This document shows, piece by piece, positions 40,611 to 48,433 of a DNA stretch of 64,000 bases. The stretch lies in assembly GCF_041902845.1 (NCBI RefSeq), contig NZ_CP159486.1:682001-746000 (forward strand). Reading direction: 5' to 3'. This DNA is from Limibacterium fermenti. Its GTDB lineage: Bacteria > Bacteroidota > Bacteroidia > Bacteroidales > Dysgonomonadaceae. How positions within the stretch are numbered: the stretch's first letter is position 1; each line of letters starts with the position of its first letter. The position numbers and the translations under genes were made by a program. The notes under the pieces were generated by a model that made no database searches, had not been told where the DNA came from, and saw only the letters and a program-made list of their open reading frames with translations.

Positions 40611-42899
40611 TTATTTTTTTGCTTTATCGATTTGTTCCTGTACGATGGCGTCCAATACCGCTATGGCCGTCATGTTCACGATGTTTTGCACGGAGCTTTC
40701 CAAATCGAGGATGTGGATAGGCTTATTCAACCCCATCTGAATCGGGCCGATGCTGTCGGCAAGTCCCATCTCCAAGAGCATCTTGTATGTGATGTTGGCC
40801 GAATTGATATCGGGGAAGATGAGAGTGTTCACTTTTTTGCCGTCTATTTTGGAAAAAGGATATTTTGAGTGCCGCAACTTCTTATTGAGTGCGAAGTTCA
40901 CTTGCATTTCCCCGTCGATTTGCATATCGGGATACTGCATATGTAATTTGTGGATCACTTCGCTCAAGCATGCCGGGTTGCCCGATTTCCCCGAACCGAA
41001 ATTCGAGTAGGAGAGCAGCGCCATCACCGGTTCATGGGCAAAGAAACGGACCGAATCATGCGTGAGTTTCGCAATTTCTACCAGGTCGTCTACCGACGGC
41101 TTACGCATAAAGAGCGTGTCGGCCAGGAAAAGCGTTCCCTTTTTGGTGTTCAGGATGTGCATCGCCGCAATATTGTTGAGGCCTTCACGAATCCCGATGA
41201 CATCTTTAGCCGCCTTTATGGTGTCGGCATATTTGGTGTACACGCCGGTAATCAACGCGTCGGCCTGCCCTGTTTCCACCATCATCATGCCGAAATAATT
41301 GCGTTCGTACATCTTCTCGTACGCTTCGTCGAAACTGATACCCTCACGGCTTCGTTTTTCCGCCAGATAGCGGGCAAAAGCAATACGGCGCTGTTCTTCC
41401 CGGTCGTGTCGGAGGTTCACGATTTCGATGCCGGTAAGGTCGATGTTGTTTTCGGCGGCGATGTTGGCGATTTTCTCTTCGTTTCCGAGTAAAACAGGGA
41501 AGCATATTTTCTCTGTCACGGCCATTTCCGCCGCTTTGAGCATGTTCACGTGATTCGACTCGGTGAAAACGACGCGCTTCGGATTCTCACGAGCCGTATC
41601 ATAAAAGCGGCGCAACATTTTATTGTCGATCCCCATCAATTTACGCAAGTAGAGTTCGTAGCCTTCCCAGTCGGTAATCTGTTTGCGCGCTACGCCCGAA
41701 TCCATCGCCGCTTTCGCGACGGCGGGAGAGACGGAAGTCAACAGGCGCGGGTCGAGAGGCTTGGGAATGATGTATTCCGGGCCGAAGCAGAGGCTTTTCA
41801 GTTCGTAAGCGGCATTCACCACATCGGGAACCGCCTTTTTGGTCAATTCGGCAATTGCGTTCACGGCGGCCAACTTCATTTCTTCGTTGATGCAAGTGGC
41901 TCGGGCATCCAATGCCCCCCTGAAAATATAAGGAAATCCCAACACATTATTGATCTGATTGGGATAATCGGAACGACCTGTGGCAAAAATAATATCTTTA
42001 CGCGCTTCCATGGCCTCTTCATACGTAATCTCGGGGTCGGGATTCGCCAAAGCGAACACAATGGGATAATCGTTCATCGAGCGAACCATTTCTTTCGTTA
42101 ATACATTCGCCACCGATAGTCCCAAGAAGACGTCGGCGCCGATCACCGCTTCTTCGAGCGTGGTCATGTTGCGCTCGGTGGCAAAAGGCTTTTTCCGGCT
42201 GTTTAAATCATTTCGATACACCGAGATCACACCTTTCGAGTCGACCATGACGATGTTCTCTCGCTTTGCCCCCAACGAGATGTATAAGTTCGTGCAAGAA
42301 ACGGCAGCAGCGCCGGCGCCGTTGATGACGATCTTTACCTCTTCTATTTTTTTGTTTGTCAATTCGAGCGCATTGAGTAGTCCCGCACCCGATATAATGG
42401 CCGTCCCATGTTGGTCGTCATGCATGATGGGGATGCTCAACTCACTTTTCAGTCGTTCTTCTATCTCAAAACATTCCGGAGCTTTCACATCCTCCAGGTT
42501 GATGCCGCCGAAAGTCGGGGCGATGGCTTTTACGATTTCGATAAACTTTTGGGGATCCTTTTCATCGATTTCGATATCGAATACGTCGATTCCCGCAAAT
42601 ATCTTAAACAACAAACCCTTTCCTTCCATTACCGGCTTTCCCGCCATGGCGCCGATGTCGCCCAGTCCCAAGACGGAGGTGCCATTGGATATCACCGCCA
42701 CCAGGTTGCCTTTCGAAGTATATTCATACGCTTTATCCGCATCTTTTTCGATTTCCAGACAAGGCTCCGCCACGCCGGGAGAATAAGCGAGAGAAAGATC
42801 CCGTTGAGAACTATAGGGCTTGGTCGGCACGACCTCTATTTTTCCGGGTTTGCCGGAGGAATGGTAGAGAAGGGCTTCTTCTCTTGTTATTTTTGCCAT
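40611..42899 (-). CDS. maeB: NADP-dependent malic enzyme with C-terminal phosphotransacetylase-like domain
   Basis: Oxidative decarboxylation of malate to pyruvate. From MAKITREEALLYHSSGKPGK, 762 aa; an ATG at 42995 would add 32 unrelated residues. The malic domain has SLAYSPGVAEPCLEI, VMEGKGLLFKIF, PIMHDDQHGTAIISGAGLLN, and the NAD(P) motif INGAGAAAVS. The second half from about residue 430 resembles phosphotransacetylase (RVVFTESNHVNMLKAAEM, LFLADTLFMRKPS, SYSNFGSGKSGNP) and is normally regulatory rather than catalytic. Very sure. Confidence 0.96.
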   Translation of the reverse strand: MAKITREEALLYHSSGKPGKIEVVPTKPYSSQRDLSLAYSPGVAEPCLEIEKDADKAYEYTSKGNLVAVISNGTSVLGLGDIGAMAGKPVMEGKGLLFKIFAGIDVFDIEIDEKDPQKFIEIVKAIAPTFGGINLEDVKAPECFEIEERLKSELSIPIMHDDQHGTAIISGAGLLNALELTNKKIEEVKIVINGAGAAAVSCTNLYISLGAKRENIVMVDSKGVISVYRNDLNSRKKPFATERNMTTLEEAVIGADVFLGLSVANVLTKEMVRSMNDYPIVFALANPDPEITYEEAMEARKDIIFATGRSDYPNQINNVLGFPYIFRGALDARATCINEEMKLAAVNAIAELTKKAVPDVVNAAYELKSLCFGPEYIIPKPLDPRLLTSVSPAVAKAAMDSGVARKQITDWEGYELYLRKLMGIDNKMLRRFYDTARENPKRVVFTESNHVNMLKAAEMAVTEKICFPVLLGNEEKIANIAAENNIDLTGIEIVNLRHDREEQRRIAFARYLAEKRSREGISFDEAYEKMYERNYFGMMMVETGQADALITGVYTKYADTIKAAKDVIGIREGLNNIAAMHILNTKKGTLFLADTLFMRKPSVDDLVEIAKLTHDSVRFFAHEPVMALLSYSNFGSGKSGNPACLSEVIHKLHMQYPDMQIDGEMQVNFALNKKLRHSKYPFSKIDGKKVNTLIFPDINSANITYKMLLEMGLADSIGPIQMGLNKPIHILDLESSVQNIVNMTAIAVLDAIVQEQIDKAKK

Positions 42900-43012
42900 A
42901 TTGAAGAATGAATAAGTAATTAAATGGATGATTTTTTTGAAAAAACGTACAAATATACGAAATAAAGATGTCAATCTCTCATCAATCTGCATCAATCTGC
43001 ATCAATCTTCCG

Positions 43013-43933
43013 TTATCCGGCATCCGTTTTTTTCCGGTCTATGCCGATATCTTTCATCGAGGCCGGATCCTCGACCGGTTCCAGGTGGGTTGTCACGGTA
43101 ACGGGCTCTTCAAACATGTCTTCGATCGATTCCTCCACCATATCGGCATGATCGTGGCCTTCCTTGACCGTCCATTCTCCGGGAACGAGCAGGTGCATCG
43201 AGATGAATTTACGCCGTCCTGCTTCGCGGGTGCGCAGCGAATGATAACTGATATCTTTTTCTTTTAAAGAATCTAAGTATAAGGTGATTTTGTTAAGATC
43301 TTCTACCGGGATAGAGGCATCCATTAATTCGCTCGCCGACCGGCTGACAAGCTTATATCCGGTGTAGATGATGTTGATTGCGACAGCGATAGCTATGACA
43401 GGGTCAAAAATAACCAGTCCGGTGACTTTCACCACAAAAATACCCGCGATCACCCCGATGGAAGTCCAGACGTCGGTCATCAGGTGCTTTCCGTCGGCTT
43501 CCAACACCATCGATTTGTTTTTCTTGCCGTTATAAATCAATATGCGTCCTACGATGAAATTGACCACTGTGGCGATGAACGAAATGATGATACCGATACT
43601 GATTTTTTCGATGGGATGGGGGGTGATGATTCGCTGTATAGCCGAATAAATAATGCTGAACGCCGCAACCAGGATGAGGGCGCCTTCTATCGCGCTCGAA
43701 AAATACTCGGCCTTTCCGTGCCCGTATACGTGCCCTTTATCGGCCGGCTTTTGGGACACGGTGAACATGATGAGGGCTACTATCGCCGCGAATAAATTGA
43801 CCAACGATTCCAACGCATCGGAATAGAGTCCCATCGAACCGGTTGCAAGATAAGCCCCAAACTTGAGTGTAATCGTCACGATTGCCGCGGCAATCGATAG
43901 ATAGAGATACTTTTTGAGAGATGTGGAATACAT
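43013..43933 (-). CDS. Cation diffusion facilitator family metal exporter
   Basis: The 306-aa product has about six membrane helices and the metal site GLYSDALESLVN in helix 2 (Asp/Ser). GHVYGHGKAEYFS marks the family loop, with DGKHLMTDVWTS in helix 5. A cytosolic C-terminal domain (SYHSLRTREAGRRKFISMHL, EESIEDMFEE) is typical of CDF dimers. It exports Zn2+, Fe2+, Mn2+ or similar. The end is flanked by a small direct repeat of ATCAATCTGC. Sure of family. Confidence 0.93.
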   Translation of the reverse strand: MYSTSLKKYLYLSIAAAIVTITLKFGAYLATGSMGLYSDALESLVNLFAAIVALIMFTVSQKPADKGHVYGHGKAEYFSSAIEGALILVAAFSIIYSAIQRIITPHPIEKISIGIIISFIATVVNFIVGRILIYNGKKNKSMVLEADGKHLMTDVWTSIGVIAGIFVVKVTGLVIFDPVIAIAVAINIIYTGYKLVSRSASELMDASIPVEDLNKITLYLDSLKEKDISYHSLRTREAGRRKFISMHLLVPGEWTVKEGHDHADMVEESIEDMFEEPVTVTTHLEPVEDPASMKDIGIDRKKTDAG

Positions 43934-44036
43934 ACGTTGTGAATTTAGAAACTGTTTTGAATTTTTTTATGCGGTGTTTTTTAGTCATTTTTTGATGGAT
44001 TTGAACTTTCGTTTCGTATCGAATAGCGGGCTATTT

Positions 44037-44100
44037 GAAAGAAAGGAAAGTTCAAAGGCGCAAAAAAAGGCAAAAAACAGCCTAAAAGAATAAACAAAAT
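44037..44100 (+). repeat. Flanking direct repeat X, first copy
   Basis: 64 bp from GAAAGAAAGG to AACAAAAT, repeated at 45714-45776 with one A fewer in a run. It precedes IS110 copy 1 and also follows it. Confidence 0.85.
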
Positions 44101-44196
44101 TACATGAAAATTAGGGTATTTCCAAGCGCGTGAAATAAAAATCAAGGCCACTTGAACTTTTTCAGGCTTACCGTACCGTGCTCGAAGCACAAATGT

Positions 44197-44204
44197 TACC
44201 TTTG
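44197..44204 (+). promoter_or_regulatory. Predicted -7 box for the IS110 transposase (copy 1)
   Basis: TACCTTTG, 62 bp before the transposase ATG. The same box lies at 45926-45933 in copy 2. Confidence 0.5.
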
Positions 44205-44265
44205 AAAGTTGGTTCTTTGACCAATAAAATTAACTAATTGTCTAACAATTAAATTCCGGCAATTT

Positions 44266-45411
44266 ATGGAAAAAGCTTGTGGCCTTGACGTTCACAAAGA
44301 TAGTGTATTTGCTTGTATTCTGGACGAGCAAGGCAATAAAATTTTCGAGAAGCGTTTCGGGACACTCACCCCCGAGCTAACCTCCCTGCGTGACACCTTG
44401 GTGTCGCATGGCTGTGGCAGAGTCGCCATGGAGAGTACCAGCATCTATTGGATGCCTGTGTGGCATGTCCTGGCGTCTGATTTTTCGCTAAAACTGGCCA
44501 ACCCTTATTTCATCAGGCAATTGCCCGGCCGTAAAAGTGACGTGAAGGACGCTCATTGGATAGCCCAATGCCTCCAGAAGGGTTTAATAAAAGGCAGCTT
44601 CGTACCCGAGGGGGTATTACAGGAAATGCGTCAATACGGCAGGCAATGCTTCCGTCTCACCAAAAACCGGGTCCGTCTTGAACAACAACTGGACAACCAG
44701 TTGCAGCGCTGTAACATCCGGTTCAGCAACTATGTCTCGAACCAGGGGAACAATGTCTCGCTACGCAAGATCATTAATGCCCTCATACAGGGGGAACGCG
44801 ACCGCGGCAAACTTGCCCGGCTGGTTCACGGACGTATCAGGAACAAGCACGGGGACCAGGTCATTGGCGATTCCCTGGACGGAGTACTGTGCCCAACTGA
44901 CATTGAATTGCTCAAACAATGTATGGAACAACTGGATTTGTTTGAAAAACAGCAGGCTGCTTGCCTTAACCATTTAGAAGAACTTGCGGATAAATATTAT
45001 GCAAGGGAAATCTCATTGCTGTGTACCATACCGGGCATCCAAAAATACAGCGCGATGTGTATCCTCTCTGAAATCGGCAATGACATGGGCGCCTTCGGTT
45101 CGGCTTCCCAGTTAGTGGGCTGGGCCGGGCTACGCCCCAGGAACGATGAGTCGGCGGGCAAGATACAGTCCCGTAAAACCCTTCACGGGAACAAGTATCT
45201 TAGAAAGTCGCTTATTCAAGTTTCCTGGTCGGCAGCCCGTTCGAAAAGGTCGTTTTTGGGTAAAAAGTACAATCAGCTCTCCAGACGGATGAAATCGCAG
45301 AAGGCGTTAATGGCTATAACACGTAAAATACTGGTAATCATTTTTAACGTGTTGAAAACAGGGCAACCCTTTGATGCCAACAGAAATTTACAGGCGGTAA
45401 CGCCTGGTTGA
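44266..45411 (+). CDS. IS110-family transposase, copy 1
   Basis: The 381-aa product has an N-terminal RuvC-like DEDD domain (ACGLDVHKDSVFACIL, RVAMESTSIYWMPVW, RKSDVKDAHWIAQCLQKG), a helical linker, and a C-terminal Transposase_20 domain (LCTIPGIQKYSAMCILSEIG, ASQLVGWAGLRPRNDESAGK) containing the serine region. It joins DNA in an RNA-guided way in characterised relatives. The sequence is intact and identical to copy 2, so the duplication is recent. Confidence 0.96.
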   Translation: MEKACGLDVHKDSVFACILDEQGNKIFEKRFGTLTPELTSLRDTLVSHGCGRVAMESTSIYWMPVWHVLASDFSLKLANPYFIRQLPGRKSDVKDAHWIAQCLQKGLIKGSFVPEGVLQEMRQYGRQCFRLTKNRVRLEQQLDNQLQRCNIRFSNYVSNQGNNVSLRKIINALIQGERDRGKLARLVHGRIRNKHGDQVIGDSLDGVLCPTDIELLKQCMEQLDLFEKQQAACLNHLEELADKYYAREISLLCTIPGIQKYSAMCILSEIGNDMGAFGSASQLVGWAGLRPRNDESAGKIQSRKTLHGNKYLRKSLIQVSWSAARSKRSFLGKKYNQLSRRMKSQKALMAITRKILVIIFNVLKTGQPFDANRNLQAVTPG

Positions 45412-45457
45412 GAAACCTTCCCACCGGATAGTTTCTTCCGGCATCACCTCAGTTCCC

Positions 45458-45718
45458 TACCTTTGTGGCGACATGTTGAAAAACATGATCCCGTGTTCTC
45501 AAAATGATCGACAGGCTTTGCCGGCAATGAAAGCGCGTGTGAGACAGGAAAGCTCGTAGAGGAAAGTATATTATTATTCCATTATTCCGGTCTTTAAAAA
45601 TAAAGACGGGTGGTTTTCCCGTGCCTGCCCATGAAATAAAGACATAAGTAAGGTTCTGTATATTAAATGAGTATACGGGTTATTATTAAGGGTTGTCATG
45701 GGGATTTTTAGAGGAAAG
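45458..45718 (+). ncRNA. Candidate guide (bridge/seek) RNA downstream of transposase, copy 1
   Basis: A TACCTTTG -7 box at 45458-45465 lies 47 bp after the transposase stop and points into non-coding DNA. The predicted transcript begins with CATGTT-GAAA-AACATG (45472-45487, GNRA-type tetraloop) and has another perfect stem GTCTTTA-AAAA-TAAAGAC (45590-45607). IS1111-type elements carry their guide RNA downstream of the transposase. RNA identity is inference from position and structure. Confidence 0.45.
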
Positions 45719-45776
45719 AAAGGAAAGTTCAAAGGCGCAAAAAAGGCAAAAAACAGCCTAAAAGAATAAACAAAAT
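45714..45776 (+). repeat. Flanking direct repeat X, second copy
   Basis: 63 bp matching 44037-44100. It is followed by the right end of TIR element B and then by a short unique stretch before IS110 copy 2. Confidence 0.85.
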
Positions 45777-45994
45777 CATATCATTCGGAAAATTCAAAAC
45801 AGTTTCTTAGCAAAGCCGGAGCGCAAAATTACATGAAAATTAGGGTATTTCCAAGCGCGTGAAATAAAAATCAAGGCCACTTGAACTTTTTCAGGCTTAC
45901 CGTACCGTGCTCGAAGCACAAATGTTACCTTTGAAAGTTGGTTCTTTGACCAATAAAATTAACTAATTGTCTAACAATTAAATTCCGGCAATTT

Positions 45995-47140
45995 ATGGAA
46001 AAAGCTTGTGGCCTTGACGTTCACAAAGATAGTGTATTTGCTTGTATTCTGGACGAGCAAGGCAATAAAATTTTCGAGAAGCGTTTCGGGACACTCACCC
46101 CCGAGCTAACCTCCCTGCGTGACACCTTGGTGTCGCATGGCTGTGGCAGAGTCGCCATGGAGAGTACCAGCATCTATTGGATGCCTGTGTGGCATGTCCT
46201 GGCGTCTGATTTTTCGCTAAAACTGGCCAACCCTTATTTCATCAGGCAATTGCCCGGCCGTAAAAGTGACGTGAAGGACGCTCATTGGATAGCCCAATGC
46301 CTCCAGAAGGGTTTAATAAAAGGCAGCTTCGTACCCGAGGGGGTATTACAGGAAATGCGTCAATACGGCAGGCAATGCTTCCGTCTCACCAAAAACCGGG
46401 TCCGTCTTGAACAACAACTGGACAACCAGTTGCAGCGCTGTAACATCCGGTTCAGCAACTATGTCTCGAACCAGGGGAACAATGTCTCGCTACGCAAGAT
46501 CATTAATGCCCTCATACAGGGGGAACGCGACCGCGGCAAACTTGCCCGGCTGGTTCACGGACGTATCAGGAACAAGCACGGGGACCAGGTCATTGGCGAT
46601 TCCCTGGACGGAGTACTGTGCCCAACTGACATTGAATTGCTCAAACAATGTATGGAACAACTGGATTTGTTTGAAAAACAGCAGGCTGCTTGCCTTAACC
46701 ATTTAGAAGAACTTGCGGATAAATATTATGCAAGGGAAATCTCATTGCTGTGTACCATACCGGGCATCCAAAAATACAGCGCGATGTGTATCCTCTCTGA
46801 AATCGGCAATGACATGGGCGCCTTCGGTTCGGCTTCCCAGTTAGTGGGCTGGGCCGGGCTACGCCCCAGGAACGATGAGTCGGCGGGCAAGATACAGTCC
46901 CGTAAAACCCTTCACGGGAACAAGTATCTTAGAAAGTCGCTTATTCAAGTTTCCTGGTCGGCAGCCCGTTCGAAAAGGTCGTTTTTGGGTAAAAAGTACA
47001 ATCAGCTCTCCAGACGGATGAAATCGCAGAAGGCGTTAATGGCTATAACACGTAAAATACTGGTAATCATTTTTAACGTGTTGAAAACAGGGCAACCCTT
47101 TGATGCCAACAGAAATTTACAGGCGGTAACGCCTGGTTGA
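45995..47140 (+). CDS. IS110-family transposase, copy 2
   Basis: The protein is identical to copy 1 over all 381 residues, including the DEDD domain and the C-terminal serine domain. It has the same leader and -7 box (45926-45933). Confidence 0.96.
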   Translation: MEKACGLDVHKDSVFACILDEQGNKIFEKRFGTLTPELTSLRDTLVSHGCGRVAMESTSIYWMPVWHVLASDFSLKLANPYFIRQLPGRKSDVKDAHWIAQCLQKGLIKGSFVPEGVLQEMRQYGRQCFRLTKNRVRLEQQLDNQLQRCNIRFSNYVSNQGNNVSLRKIINALIQGERDRGKLARLVHGRIRNKHGDQVIGDSLDGVLCPTDIELLKQCMEQLDLFEKQQAACLNHLEELADKYYAREISLLCTIPGIQKYSAMCILSEIGNDMGAFGSASQLVGWAGLRPRNDESAGKIQSRKTLHGNKYLRKSLIQVSWSAARSKRSFLGKKYNQLSRRMKSQKALMAITRKILVIIFNVLKTGQPFDANRNLQAVTPG

Positions 47141-47186
47141 GAAACCTTCCCACCGGATAGTTTCTTCCGGCATCACCTCAGTTCCC

Positions 47187-47447
47187 TACCTTTGTGGCGA
47201 CATGTTGAAAAACATGATCCCGTGTTCTCAAAATGATCGACAGGCTTTGCCGGCAATGAAAGCGCGTGTGAGACAGGAAAGCTCGTAGAGGAAAGTATAT
47301 TATTATTCCATTATTCCGGTCTTTAAAAATAAAGACGGGTGGTTTTCCCGTGCCTGCCCATGAAATAAAGACATAAGTAAGGTTCTGTATATTAAATGAG
47401 TATACGGGTTATTATTAAGGGTTGTCATGGGGATTTTTAGAGGAAAG
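47187..47447 (+). ncRNA. Candidate guide RNA downstream of transposase, copy 2
   Basis: Same TACCTTTG box (47187-47194) and hairpins as in copy 1, offset 1729 bp. Confidence 0.45.
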
Positions 47448-47454
47448 GTATATA

Positions 47455-47515
47455 TTTTTTATAATTATCCGCAAGACGTCAAGTTTCTTTTTTATCCTCC
47501 TTTCCCGCCGAACGC
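47455..47515. repeat. Dispersed palindromic repeat, diverged copy 3
   Basis: AATTATCCGCAAGACGTCAA followed by a T-run and TCCTCCTTTCCCGCC aligns with the complement of 15490-15541 (ATTATCCGCAAAGCGTCCAA, T-run, CCCCTCCCCGC). It lies directly after IS110 copy 2. Confidence 0.5.
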
Positions 47516-47684
47516 CTTCCCGCCGTTTGAACGGTTGGACGGGATTCCCGTTTCTATTTAGGTGCCGCTTCTCATCGGTATATAGATGAAGCCTATTATG
47601 CATCTATATGTTCAATCGGAATAGGAGCACTTTTTCCATTTCCAAGTGTTTTATAAGCATAGAAACAATTCAAAAATAAAAGTT

Positions 47685-48095
47685 ATGAATACAACAACAT
47701 TAAAACAACCCGATTCAAAAGTCATTTCAGCAAATAAAGAAATGGCCACGTTTATTGGCAACCTGTTTTCGTTTAACAGTAGTTTGAAACTGTATCATTG
47801 GCATGTAACCGGCAAAGGAAGTTACGCTCAGCATATTGCATTGGATCAAGCGATCGCCGGTTTGTCGGATGTCACCGACCGTATTGCCGAAACAACCTAT
47901 GCGTTGAAAGGTGATTTGGATATTGTGATTCCTGAAACTTCCAATCCTCGGGATATCGTAAAACATGCCTCGGATTTTTACCAGTATGTAGAATCCAATC
48001 GCGAGTTATTCAGCGAAGCATTTACCCAATCCATTTTAGATGATTATCAGGAGGCCATCCAACAGCTTCTATACCGGTTAGTCCGGCTGCAATAA
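47685..48095 (+). CDS. Ferritin-like (Dps-related, DUF5856-type) protein
   Basis: From MNTTTLKQPDSKVISANKEM (47685), 136 aa; the frame extends 13 codons upstream with no better start. Helical segments LKLYHWHVTGKGSYAQHIAL, DQAIAGLSDVTDRIAETTYA and LDDYQEAIQQLLYRLVRLQ place His and Asp/Glu where Dps/ferritin-like proteins do (HWHVTG, H followed by LDQ). It probably forms a four-helix bundle; iron storage or DNA protection is possible but not shown. Monocistronic with a strong terminator. Confidence 0.75.
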   Translation: MNTTTLKQPDSKVISANKEMATFIGNLFSFNSSLKLYHWHVTGKGSYAQHIALDQAIAGLSDVTDRIAETTYALKGDLDIVIPETSNPRDIVKHASDFYQYVESNRELFSEAFTQSILDDYQEAIQQLLYRLVRLQ

Positions 48096-48124
48096 TTCTT
48101 TTTTAAGAAGAATTTTTTATGTTT

Positions 48125-48164
48125 TACCGGGGATGTCGTTCTGAACGACATTTCCGGTTTTTTC
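48125..48164 (+). terminator. Terminator of the ferritin-like gene
   Basis: ACCGGGGATGTCGTT and AACGACATTTCCGGT form a long stem ending in T6. Confidence 0.88.
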
Positions 48165-48360
48165 GATTTAATGATTCGCGATACCCGGTTTGCATCCTCT
48201 GCGGGAGATAACGTCTAAATCGCAAATAGAGACATTTCTGTTTTTACTTTTCAGCCCCGAAAGGCGTGCGATGACGGAAAGACCGTTGAGTTTCACGTTT
48301 TTTAATACAACAAAATAAGAATGGCTTTGTACCTCACCCTTATATATAAAGAGTTTTATG

Positions 48361-48368
48361 TATCTTTG
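48361..48368 (+). promoter_or_regulatory. Predicted -7 box for the DUF2723 gene
   Basis: TATCTTTG, giving a leader of about 60 nt. The rest of 48170-48360 shows no gene or recognised element. Confidence 0.5.
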
Positions 48369-48433
48369 CTGCGATTTTCATTATCACAACGTCTTTTCAA
48401 TCGGATATATACGATTCAGAAATCGAAAAACAA

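Larger units (their letters stand above)
44095..45718 (+). mobile_element. IS110-family insertion sequence, copy 1
   Basis: 1624 bp that matches 45824-47447 at every position compared (offset 1729). About 170 bp lie upstream of the transposase and about 300 bp of non-coding DNA downstream, with no terminal inverted repeats, as in IS110/IS1111 elements. Exact ends are uncertain by the CAAAAT and GAAAG words shared with the flanks. Confidence 0.85.
43947..45807. repeat. 182-bp-type TIR element, copy B, interrupted by IS110 copy 1
   Basis: The termini AGAAACTGTTTTGAATTT (43947-43964) and its exact complement (45790-45807) bracket sequence that, without the IS and one flank copy, is about 185 bp. 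The interior AATAGCGGGCTATTTGA lies about 78 bp from the end, as in copy A (1088-1269, read in reverse). Confidence 0.7.
45824..47447 (+). mobile_element. IS110-family insertion sequence, copy 2
   Basis: Identical to copy 1 in all segments compared, same orientation, 105 bp downstream of it. The left flank differs from copy 1 (GCCGGAGCG instead of repeat X) and so does the right flank (GTATATATTTTT). Confidence 0.85.

Noticed and set aside
42968..43010. Short tandem ATCAATCTGC repeat as a regulatory array
   Set aside because: Only three copies in about 40 bp between converging ends of the malic enzyme leader and the CDF gene end; simple-sequence slippage is enough.
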